A DNA stretch of 6,195 nt from Bacteroidia bacterium (lineage in GTDB: Bacteria > Bacteroidota > Bacteroidia > Cytophagales > Cyclobacteriaceae). The position numbers and the translations under genes were made by a program. The stretch spans positions 1 through 6,195 of the forward strand of contig JAAURZ010000153.1 in assembly GCA_012031955.1 (NCBI GenBank), written 5' to 3'. The notes below the pieces were generated by a model, which did no database searches, was not told the DNA's origin, and was given only the letters and a program-made list of their open reading frames with translations. Each line of letters opens with the position of its first letter. Position 1 is the first letter of the stretch. Of this stretch, positions 1 to 5,966 are shown in pieces.

Positions 1-2
1 TA

Positions 3-65
3 GGCAACGAACAAAACATGATCGAAGGTTTTTTAGAAATGCTAAATTTGAGCCGTTTTTTTTAA
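3..65 (+). CDS. Possible C-terminal end of an upstream gene (partial, unidentified)
   Basis: Reading from base 3, an open frame of 20 codons enters from the left edge and ends at TAA (63-65). The residues end in EMLNLSRFF and have a plausible amphipathic protein-like composition, whereas the other two forward frames look less like protein. Twenty open codons are common by chance, so this is weak. No family can be recognised from so short a piece. The T8 run (56-63) at the stop codon could help termination, but only an imperfect hairpin precedes it (GCT at 41-43 with AGC at 51-53). Confidence 0.2.
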   Translation, partial: GNEQNMIEGFLEMLNLSRFF

Positions 66-380
66 AAAACAGCAAACACATCATTATTCTATCGACACAA
101 GGCGTCGCGGTGCGATCAGCGACCGGAGTTTGATGCGCTGTCAGAAAATAATTTTTGAGTCACTCACACCGCGTGTCGGCTAATATCCTACTTTGAGAAG
201 ACGAAATGCCGCGAAGGTGATTTTTTGACTTGCAGGATGCTTAGCTTTTTTTGGAGCCATTGTGTCCTTGAGGCATTACAACAAAATCAATAATGTCTTA
301 AACGCCTCCACCAACACGTATGCGAAAAAATTGTTAGGGGCGTTTGTATATACCTATCCAAAACCAATAAGAGACTCTCT
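66..380. other. Intergenic region with no convincing gene
   Basis: This 315-bp stretch is AT-rich in parts and has no long open frame on either strand. It contains a 26-codon minus-strand frame (260 down to 180; see findings), a GTCGC/GCGAC short inverted repeat near 105-123, and an inverted repeat AAACGCC (300-306) / GGCGTTT (339-345) just upstream of the yfiR-like gene. No tRNA, IS end or repeat array is visible. Confidence 0.5.
331..358 (+). promoter_or_regulatory. Weak candidate promoter of the first yfiR-like gene
   Basis: TTG at 331-333 is followed after 17 bp by TACCTATC at 351-358. This matches four of the six fixed positions of the Bacteroidota -7 box TAnnTTTG and lies 22 bp before the ATG at 381. 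The TTG lies between the arms of an inverted repeat (300-306/339-345). The match is poor, so the placement is tentative. Confidence 0.22.
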
Positions 381-887
381 ATGAAAAGGACACTTCTTCT
401 TCCCATCCTGTTCATCTTTTTGAGTGGTGGGATTTTCGCACAGACCACAAACTACCAGGTATATGGATTGTTCCTGATGAACATCGCCAAGTACTCATCG
501 TGGCCTGCCAAGGACGGCAACTTTCAGATCGTGGTTTACGGCAAGTCTAAAGTGCTTGATGAACTTCAGAAACACGAAGGCAAACTTGTGAACGGACACC
601 CAATGAAGGTTGTCACCGTGGAGTCGCCAGACCAGATAGGTGATGCCCACCTTGTTTTTCTTGCAGACCATAAGAGCAGCATGCTCGATGACATACTGAA
701 GTTGACACAAGGTAAGTCGATAATGGTGGTGGCCGAGCGCGAGGGGCTCTATAAGAAGGGTGCCGGTTTCAGTTTTGTTATTATGGAGAACAGCACGCTG
801 CGCTTCGACATCAACAACACTGAACTGGAGAAACGCCAGATAAAAGTATCCAAGAACCTGACTACCCTCGCGAACGCAATGATGTAG
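381..887 (+). CDS. YfiR family (DUF4154) secreted protein, copy A
   Basis: A 168-residue protein. Residues 1-20 form a signal peptide (KR, then a Leu/Ile/Phe-rich core, then GIFA), with predicted cleavage before Gln21, so it should be periplasmic or exported. The mature part shows the YfiR/DUF4154 pattern. It has an N-terminal helix ending in NIAKYSSWP (about 34-42), an IVVYGKS strand, a central LVFLAD strand, then GAGFSF and a C-terminal LRFDINNTELEKRQIKVS segment. In Pseudomonas, YfiR is a periplasmic repressor of the diguanylate cyclase YfiN. That role is established there but cannot be transferred here, because no cyclase is nearby. The protein is clearly diverged from the two paralogues at 4774 and 5384, and it contains no cysteine, so the disulfides of Pseudomonas YfiR are absent. 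Its stop codon lies 2 bp from the stop of the convergent ppx gene. Confidence 0.85.
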   Translation: MKRTLLLPILFIFLSGGIFAQTTNYQVYGLFLMNIAKYSSWPAKDGNFQIVVYGKSKVLDELQKHEGKLVNGHPMKVVTVESPDQIGDAHLVFLADHKSSMLDDILKLTQGKSIMVVAEREGLYKKGAGFSFVIMENSTLRFDINNTELEKRQIKVSKNLTTLANAMM

Positions 888-889
888 TT

Positions 890-1825
890 TTAATCGACGA
901 CGACGTTGTGTCCAAGCCAGGCCAGCACGCCCTCTTTGAGCGCGTACGTCGAGACCCGTATCCGGGTAAAGGGGTGCGCCTCCAGTATGAAACGGATAAG
1001 GCAACTGGCAACTACAATCATGTCAACCCGCATTTCGATCATGCCGGGTATTTCCATGCGCCGTGCCCGGTCTTTGGATATCAAGTCTTGGTAGATGGCA
1101 TAAAACCCTTCGATGGTGAGCGGTGTCTCTATTTCTTCCGGCGATTTGTGGATGTCGTGCTGAATGCAGAAGATGTCGCTCAGCGTGTCGAATGTTCCTG
1201 ATGAGCCAATCAAGATCGCCGGTTGATGTTCCTCCAGCGCCTGCAGCAACGTAGGGAATGATTCCTGGAAGTACTGATCCAGTTTGCTTATTTCCGACTC
1301 CAGGATCGGGTCATGCTTTTGAAACCTCTCCAGCAGTCGCTGCGCGCCCGACTCAAAACTCTGCTTCCAGAATATCTTATGGTTGTTGGCGATGATAAAC
1401 TCGATACTGCCGCCGCCGATGTCCATGATCAGGTTCTTTTCCTGCCCGAGATCCAGCGCGGCCTGCACACCCCAACAAATGTATTCGGCTTCGCGATCTC
1501 CGGAGATGATGTTCACGTCAATACCACTGATGAGTTTGATGGTGTCGACAATCTCTTGCTGGTTGCTCGCATTGCGCAAGGCGCTGGTGCCATACGCGTA
1601 CACTGACTTGATACCCATTTCATCGATCGTGTTTTTGAAACTTTGAACCGCAAGCAGCGCGCGGTGAAGTCCATCCTCGGTGATCACGCCTCTGTTAATG
1701 CCGCCCATTCCGATCTTGACAGCCAAGCGTTCGCGGAACACAATTCGATAGCCCGATTCTCCTACCTCGGCGATGAGCAGGTGGAACGTGTTGGTTCCCA
1801 TATCAATGATGGCAAGGCGTTTCAT
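890..1825 (-). CDS. ppx: Ppx/GppA family phosphatase (exopolyphosphatase / pppGpp phosphohydrolase)
   Basis: A 311-residue cytosolic enzyme of the ASKHA (actin-like) fold. Family members remove terminal phosphate from polyphosphate and/or convert pppGpp to ppGpp. Visible motifs are the first phosphate loop DMGTNT (residues 8-13), YGTSALRNA (78-86), SGDREAE (108-114) with E112 the likely catalytic glutamate by analogy with E. coli PPX, the second phosphate loop DIGGGSIEF (135-143), and IGSSGTFDTL near 206-215. It lacks the C-terminal HD-type domain of the roughly 500-residue E. coli enzymes, which is normal for the short form common in Bacteroidota. It starts at an ATG whose upstream region carries a perfect -7 box. 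It is divergent from the carboxylase operon and convergent with the yfiR-like gene. The sequence cannot tell whether polyphosphate or pppGpp is the main substrate. Confidence 0.93.
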   Translation of the reverse strand: MKRLAIIDMGTNTFHLLIAEVGESGYRIVFRERLAVKIGMGGINRGVITEDGLHRALLAVQSFKNTIDEMGIKSVYAYGTSALRNASNQQEIVDTIKLISGIDVNIISGDREAEYICWGVQAALDLGQEKNLIMDIGGGSIEFIIANNHKIFWKQSFESGAQRLLERFQKHDPILESEISKLDQYFQESFPTLLQALEEHQPAILIGSSGTFDTLSDIFCIQHDIHKSPEEIETPLTIEGFYAIYQDLISKDRARRMEIPGMIEMRVDMIVVASCLIRFILEAHPFTRIRVSTYALKEGVLAWLGHNVVVD

Positions 1826-1850
1826 GCAAGGGCTCGGTAAAAAAATTCAG

Positions 1851-1858
1851 CAAATTTA
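1851..1858 (-). promoter_or_regulatory. Candidate -7 element of the ppx promoter
   Basis: On the minus strand these bases read TAAATTTG, a perfect match to the Bacteroidota sigma-ABfr -7 consensus TAnnTTTG. The box ends 25 bp before the ppx ATG, giving a short leader as is usual. No clear -33 TTTG is present at the right distance; only a T-rich stretch (minus strand of about 1877-1883) lies there. Confidence 0.45.
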
Positions 1859-1952
1859 ACATAATCCAGGCAGGATTTTAAAATTAGAGCAGACCAACCT
1901 GCCGCGATTTGAAGATACTGGGTGCAATTCCCCTAAATAGGCCTAGTTTACT

Positions 1953-1960
1953 TATATTTC
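1953..1960 (+). promoter_or_regulatory. Candidate -7 element of the carboxylase operon
   Basis: TATATTTC matches five of the six fixed bases of TAnnTTTG and lies 33 bp before the ATG at 1994, in the divergent gap between ppx and the carboxylase gene. No TTG is found about 19 bp upstream, so confidence is low. Confidence 0.3.
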
Positions 1961-1993
1961 GTCCGCATTTTAACGACCTCGAACGACCGGATC

Positions 1994-3564
1994 ATGAGTA
2001 AACGAAAAATCAGCGACCCTGCCCTCCAGACAAAATTCGATGAACTGGAGCGAAAGAATAATGAATCATTACTGGGAGGAGGCCAAAAAGAGTCGAGCAG
2101 CAACATCAGAAAGGAAAATTGACGGCGCGCGAACGACTTGCGCTGTTGCTCGACGAAGGTTCGTTCGAAGAGATGGGCAAGTTCGTGATGCACCGCAGCA
2201 AAGACTTTGGTCTCGATAAAGAGTACTACCTGGGCGACGGCGTGGTAACGGGCTATGGAACCATCGACGGCCGTTTGGTCTATGTTTTTTCGCAGGACTT
2301 TACCGTGTTTGGTGGCTCGCTTTCTGAAACACACGCCGAGAAGATCGTGAAGGTGATGGACCTCGCCATGAAAAACGGCGCCCCCGTAATCGGTCTCAAC
2401 GACTCCGGCGGCGCGCGCATTCAGGAAGGTGTCGTTTCATTGGGTGGCTATGCCGACATTTTTTATCGCAATGTGATGGCGTCCGGCGTTATACCCCAGT
2501 TGTCTGCAGTCATGGGCCCCTGCGCTGGCGGGGCCGTATACTCCCCGGCAATTACCGACTTCATTTTTATGGTGGAGAACACATCGTTTATGTTTGTGAC
2601 CGGGCCCAACGTGGTAAAGACCGTAACACACGAAAATGTAACGGCCGAAGAGTTAGGTGGCGCCTCCTCGCACAGCACCAAGAGTGGCGTAACGCACTTT
2701 GCCTGCGTAAACGAGGCCGAATGCCTGCGGCAAATTAAGAAGTTGTTCAGCTACATCCCGCAAAATTGTGAGGAAGAGCCACCTTCCATGCCTTACACAG
2801 TAGCCAACGAAACACGCGAAGTGCTCAATACCATTGTGCCCTCCAACCCGAACCAACCGTACGATATGCGCGAGGTAGTAAATGGTGTGGTGGACGACGG
2901 CAGTTTCTTCGAAGTCCATCAGAACTTTGCGGAGAATATTGTTGTAGGATTCGCGCGGCTGGCCGGACGCAGCATTGGCATCGTAGGCAACCAACCAGCC
3001 TCACTTGCCGGCGTGCTCGACATCAACGCCAGTGTAAAGGGCGCTCGTTTTGTGCGCTTCTGCGATTGCTTCAATATACCCCTGCTCGTGTTTGAGGATG
3101 TGCCCGGCTTCCTGCCTGGAACCGACCAGGAGTGGAACGCTATAATTACCAATGGCGCCAAGTTGCTTTATGCCTTCTCCGAAGCAACCGTTCCCCGTGT
3201 AACCGTGATTACAAGAAAGGCGTATGGCGGCGCTTATGATGTGATGAACTCAAAGCACATTGGCGCCGATGTGAACCTGGCCTGGCCTACGGCGGAGATT
3301 GCCGTAATGGGCGCGAAGGGCGCGGCCGAGATAATATTCAAAAAGGAAATAGCCGAGGCAGAAGACCCGGCAGCCAAGCTCAACGAAAAGGTCGATGAAT
3401 ACACCCGCAAGTTTGCCAACCCATATCGCGCGGCGCACAGGGGCTACATCGATAAGGTGATCTATCCCGACCAGACACGCGAGAAACTCATTCGTGCATT
3501 TGCCATGTTGCAAAACAAGGCCGCATCGCTGCCGCGTAAAAAGCATGGTAACATTCCACTCTAG
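1994..3564 (+). CDS. pccB: Acyl-CoA (propionyl-CoA) carboxylase carboxyltransferase beta subunit, apparent 1-base frameshift near N-terminus
   Basis: This subunit transfers the carboxyl group from carboxybiotin to an acyl-CoA, probably propionyl-CoA, giving methylmalonyl-CoA. The biotin carboxylase/carrier subunit is not in the window. The ATG at 1994 opens a frame encoding the conserved start ([17 protein letters not shown]) but hits TGA at 2117-2119. The rest continues in the -1 frame from about 2089 ([18 protein letters not shown]) to the stop at 3562-3564. One extra base in the A-run 2085-2089 gives a 523-residue protein, the usual size. Reconstructed landmarks are [12 protein letters not shown] (about 136-147), [11 protein letters not shown] (175-185), the second oxyanion-type segment [12 protein letters not shown] (369-380) and [10 protein letters not shown] (409-418), all intact. 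The TTG at 2119 is not a credible start because homology continues upstream of it. The M42 gene follows after 18 bp, so the two are probably co-transcribed. Propionyl- rather than acetyl-CoA specificity is inferred from overall similarity. Confidence 0.9.
2084..2090 (+). other. Frameshift site in the carboxylase gene
   Basis: The bases read CAAAAAG. In the frame from ATG 1994 they are CAA AAA G, leading to the stop at 2117. In the -1 frame, AAA AGA GTC GAG encodes the family-typical KRVE. A single missing A in the homopolymer explains the break. The bases do not form a canonical X XXY YYZ slippery heptamer. Confidence 0.8.
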
Positions 3565-3582
3565 AGAATAAACCCTTTCACA

Positions 3583-4652
3583 ATGGATAAGAAAAGCAGA
3601 CAATTTCTATTTGAATACCTGAACAACGCATCGCCTACCGGATTTGAATCCTCCGGACAACAAATCTGGCTCGACTACATCAAGCCCTACATCCATGATC
3701 ACATTGTGGACGTGTACGGCTCGGTGGTAGGCGTAATCAACCCCAAGGGTACCTACAAAGTAGTAATAGAGGCTCACGCCGACGAAATATCCTGGTTCGT
3801 AAACTACATTACCGACGACGGCTACATCTATGTGCGCCGGAATGGCGGCTCCGACCACCAGATTGCACCCTGAAGCGCGTAAACATCCACACCGCCGACG
3901 GTGTGGTTAAGGGCATATTCGGTTGGCCGGCAATACACGTGCGCGACGCAGCCAAAGAAGAGGCACCGTCGCTGAAAAACATATTCATCGACGTCGGCGC
4001 AGAATCCAAGAAGGAAGTCGAGTCAATGGGCATCCACGTCGGCTGCGTGATCACGTTCGAAGACGAACTAATGGAAATGAACAAACAGTGGCTGGTAGGC
4101 CGTGCCCTCGACAACCGTATGGGCGGGTACATGATCGCCGAGGTGGCCAGAAGGCTGCATGAGAACAAAAAGAAGTTGCCCTTCTGCCTCTACGTCGTAA
4201 ACGCCGTACAAGAGGAGATCGGCCTCCGCGGCGCGGAGATGATCTCGCGCCGGCTGAAGCCAGACCTTGCGATTTGCACCGATGTCACACACGACACTTG
4301 CTCGCCGATGTACAATAAGAAGGAGAGCGGATTGCAAAAGAGCGGTAGTGGTCCTGTGCTTTGCTATGGTCCGGCGGTACAGCAAAATGTTCTCAAAATG
4401 GTACTCGGAGTGGCCCAAAAACGGAAAATCCCCTTCCAACGGCAGGCCGTGTCGAGATCGACTGGCACTGATACAGATTCTTTTGCCTATTCAGCAGAAG
4501 GCGTCGCTTCGGCACTCATTTCACTGCCGCTGAAGTATATGCATACAACGGTGGAAATGGTCCACAAAGACGACGTCGAAAACGTTGTAAAGCTGATTTA
4601 CGAGGTTCTTTTGCAGGTCAAACCAGGCCAGGATTTCCGCTATATCCGCTGA
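3583..4652 (+). CDS. M42 family metallo-aminopeptidase (CelM/FrvX type), split by an apparent 1-base frameshift
   Basis: M42 enzymes are cytosolic di-metal aminopeptidases forming large tetrahedral assemblies that trim peptides. The first frame (3583-3873, 96 residues) carries the metal-binding IEAHADEISW motif (His65, Asp67) and ends GGSDHQIAP followed by TGA. The second frame runs from 3870 (LKRVNIHTADG) to the stop at 4650-4652. It carries ALDNRMGG (Asp177, bridging metal ligand), QEEIGLRG (Glu211 catalytic, Glu212 metal), CTDVTHD (Asp234), SRSTGTDTDSF and MHTTVEMVH (His321). Numbering is for the rejoined 356-residue protein, the normal family length. All metal and catalytic positions are present, so only the frame is damaged. 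One added base near 3870-3873 restores it; CCC-TCG-AAG would give the APSKRV I expect for this family. It lies 18 bp behind the carboxylase gene and is followed by a strong terminator. If the break is real, the gene is a pseudogene. Confidence 0.88.
3868..3873 (+). other. Frameshift site in the M42 peptidase gene
   Basis: CCC TGA ends the upstream frame. Reading one base back, CTG AAG CGC GTA continues the M42 family sequence at once. A missing base in or just after the C run is the simplest explanation. There is no slippery heptamer, and P-site tRNA-Pro would have to re-pair with ACC. Confidence 0.8.
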
Positions 4653-4684
4653 TTTGATGAAATTTTTACCATAAAACCTTACAT

Positions 4685-4698
4685 CGCTAAGGTTAGCG
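4685..4698. promoter_or_regulatory. 14-bp palindrome upstream of yfiR-like gene B
   Basis: CGCTAA (4685-4690), GG, TTAGCG (4693-4698) form a perfect inverted repeat. It lies about 35-50 bp before the candidate -7 box of the next gene, a position fit for a regulator-binding site. An overlapping alternative stem also exists: CCTTA (4677-4681) with TAAGG (4688-4692). The function is not known. Confidence 0.25.
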
Positions 4699-4704
4699 CT
4701 TTAA

Positions 4705-4740
4705 TAGGCCGTCCCAGGTTATTTGGGGCGGCCTACTTTT
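4705..4740 (+). terminator. Rho-independent terminator of the carboxylase-peptidase operon
   Basis: TAGGCCGTCCCA (4705-4716) pairs with TGGGGCGGCCTA (4724-4735), a 12-bp GC-rich stem with one G-T pair and a 7-base loop, followed by CTTTT. It lies 52 bp after the M42 stop codon. The second arm and T tract overlap the promoter box of the next gene. Confidence 0.85.
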
Positions 4741-4741
4741 G
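4734..4741 (+). promoter_or_regulatory. Candidate -7 element of yfiR-like gene B
   Basis: TACTTTTG is a perfect match to TAnnTTTG and lies 32 bp before the ATG at 4774, leaving an A-rich leader. The -33 region would fall inside the terminator stem, where no TTTG is seen at the right spacing. The downstream copy C has a similar GGCC-A-ACTT-GTA arrangement at about the same distance from its start. Confidence 0.45.
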
Positions 4742-4773
4742 TATCATCAAACAACAAAAAAATTTAAAGCGAC

Positions 4774-5289
4774 ATGAAAAAGATTCAAAAAGCCCTCGTA
4801 ATCCTCGCTCTAATGGCCAGTTCATCGGCTTTTGCGCAGGACAGACCCCTTCACGAAGTATATTCGATGATGGTGTTTAACTTCCTTAAGTACGTACAGT
4901 GGCCCGACCACACCGGCTCTGGTGAGTTCGTAATCGGTGTTGTAGGCAATTCTGACGTGTATAGCACGCTTAGCTCTTGGTATGCAGGCAAGCCCCGTGG
5001 CTCTAAAACCTATGTTATTAAGAAGTTTAACTCGGCCGCCGATGTAACTGACTGTCACGTGCTATTTCTCGACAAGTCAAAAAGCGGCGAATTTGATGAA
5101 ATTAACGGCCGTGTGAAGGGTAAGGGTACCCTTGTGATCACAGACAAAAACGGACTTGGAGCCCGCGGAAGCGGAATCAACTTCAAAACCGTCGATAACA
5201 AGCTGAAATTCGAACTTAACCAGAAGGCAATTGAGACCTCGAACCTGAAAGTCTCTGGTGCCCTCTCGTCAATGGCGATACTGATTTAA
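4774..5289 (+). CDS. YfiR family (DUF4154) secreted protein, copy B
   Basis: A 171-residue protein. A Lys-rich start and hydrophobic core ending SSSAFA form a signal peptide, with predicted cleavage after Ala21 leaving Gln22 at the N-terminus. The mature 149 residues follow the YfiR pattern: helix with FNFLKYVQWP (about 34-43), IGVVGNSDVYSTL, a central CHVLFLDKS strand, ITDKNGLGARGSGINF (about 127-142), and KLKFELNQ plus NLKVSGALSSMAILI at the end. By hand count 90 of 149 mature residues are identical, without gaps, to copy C downstream, so the two arose by tandem duplication. Copy A at 381 is much more distant. The start is the first ATG before the signal peptide, 32 bp after a perfect -7 box, and the gene has its own terminator at 5309. 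There is a single cysteine in the mature part, so no internal disulfide. It is probably periplasmic; partner and function are unknown. Confidence 0.87.
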   Translation: MKKIQKALVILALMASSSAFAQDRPLHEVYSMMVFNFLKYVQWPDHTGSGEFVIGVVGNSDVYSTLSSWYAGKPRGSKTYVIKKFNSAADVTDCHVLFLDKSKSGEFDEINGRVKGKGTLVITDKNGLGARGSGINFKTVDNKLKFELNQKAIETSNLKVSGALSSMAILI

Positions 5290-5308
5290 TGGGTTGTTTG
5301 ATGAAATT

Positions 5309-5339
5309 CCCTCCCGAAAGGGAGGGTCTTTCTCTTTTT
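5309..5339 (+). terminator. Rho-independent terminator after yfiR-like gene B
   Basis: CCCTCCC (5309-5315), tetraloop GAAA (5316-5319) and GGGAGGG (5320-5326) form a perfect 7-bp stem capped by a stable GNRA loop, followed by a pyrimidine/T-rich tail ending in TTTTT. It begins 20 bp after the stop codon, so copies B and C are probably separate transcription units or only partly co-transcribed. Confidence 0.9.
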
Positions 5340-5353
5340 CGGCCCAAAACTTG

Positions 5354-5361
5354 TAAGTTGG
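5354..5361 (+). promoter_or_regulatory. Weak candidate -7 element of yfiR-like gene C
   Basis: TAAGTTGG matches five of six fixed positions of TAnnTTTG and lies 22 bp before the ATG at 5384, just behind the terminator of copy B. No good -33 element is visible other than a T run in the terminator tail. Confidence 0.2.
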
Positions 5362-5383
5362 TTAAACAAAAACCTTGAAGCCC

Positions 5384-5899
5384 ATGACCAAGAAGATTTT
5401 TGTACTCCAGTTTTTTCTCCTGGCTACCGTCGCCTCGGTATTCGGCCAGAACAGACCTAATCACGAAATTCACGCAGCCATGCTGTACAACTTTATCAAG
5501 TATGTGCAGTGGCCCAATGAAACTGAAACAGGCGACTTTGTAGTAGGCGTGATCGGTGAAGACGATGTCTACAATACCCTGAAGCAGTGGTACGACGGCA
5601 AGCAAAAGGGAACTAAGAAATATGTGATCAAAAAGCTTAGTTCTGCAGCCGACGCCAGCGATTGCCAGGTAGTGTACGTAGGCAGAGCGAAAAGCCGTGA
5701 GTTTGACAATATCAAATCATCAGTAGACGGAAAATCCATTCTGACCATCACCGATGGCAATGGACTCGGAGAGAAGGGTAGTTGCATCAACTTTAAGGTG
5801 ATTGACGGCAAGCTCAAGTTTGAACTCAATCAAGGTGTGTTTTCACATTCCAACCTGAAAGTTTCTGGTCAACTCAGCAGCATGGCGATTCTAATCTAG
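5384..5899 (+). CDS. YfiR family (DUF4154) secreted protein, copy C
   Basis: A 171-residue protein starting at ATG 5384. A TTG nine bases upstream is in frame but less likely, because the ATG start gives exactly the length of copy B and a normal signal peptide (MTKK, then a hydrophobic core ending ASVFG). Predicted cleavage after Gly21 leaves Gln22 first. Mature features match copy B: YNFIKYVQWP (about 34-43), VVGVIGEDDVYNTL, CQVVYVGRAKS, ITDGNGLGEKGSCINF (about 127-142), KLKFELNQ and NLKVSGQLSSMAILI. It is about 60% identical to B. Most changes fall before the KYVQWP motif, in the linker after it, and in the short stretch before NLKVS. It has two cysteines, in DCQ and GSC, where B keeps only the first, so a disulfide is possible here only. 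A strong terminator follows. It is probably periplasmic; function is unknown. Confidence 0.87.
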   Translation: MTKKIFVLQFFLLATVASVFGQNRPNHEIHAAMLYNFIKYVQWPNETETGDFVVGVIGEDDVYNTLKQWYDGKQKGTKKYVIKKLSSAADASDCQVVYVGRAKSREFDNIKSSVDGKSILTITDGNGLGEKGSCINFKVIDGKLKFELNQGVFSHSNLKVSGQLSSMAILI

Positions 5900-5934
5900 T
5901 TCGCCAATCTTTTTCATCGTCGATCAAGTACATT

Positions 5935-5966
5935 AAATCCCCGCTCATTTTGGCGGGGATTTTAAT
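5935..5966 (+). terminator. Rho-independent terminator after yfiR-like gene C
   Basis: AAATCCCCGC (5935-5944) pairs perfectly with GCGGGGATTT (5953-5962) around the 8-base loop TCATTTTG, and TTTTAAT forms the tail. It begins 36 bp after the stop codon. Because the stem is A/T-flanked it could also act on minus-strand transcripts. Confidence 0.88.

Noticed and set aside
495..1004. 169-codon minus-strand frame opposite yfiR copy A and the ppx end
   Set aside because: It is antisense to two convincing genes; its product is His- and Arg-rich and resembles no family.
2084..2090. Programmed -1 ribosomal frameshifting in the carboxylase gene
   Set aside because: C CAA AAA G is not a canonical slippery heptamer (P-site CAA would re-pair with CCA), and a second unrelated break occurs in the next gene. 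A missing base is simpler.
2653..2994. 113-codon minus-strand frame inside the carboxylase gene
   Set aside because: It is a shadow of a strongly conserved coding region on the other strand.
2119..3564. TTG at 2119 as the true start of the carboxylase subunit
   Set aside because: Family-typical residues continue upstream of it in the same frame and then in the frame from ATG 1994, so the start is artificial.
4653..5308. Shared 12-mer TTTGATGAAATT after the M42 stop (4653-4664) and after the yfiR B stop (5297-5308)
   Set aside because: About one such 12-base match is expected by chance in a window this size, and the flanks do not extend it, although the matching position is curious.
5375..5383. 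TTG at 5375 as the start of yfiR copy C
   Set aside because: ATG 5384 gives the same length as copy B and a cleaner signal peptide.
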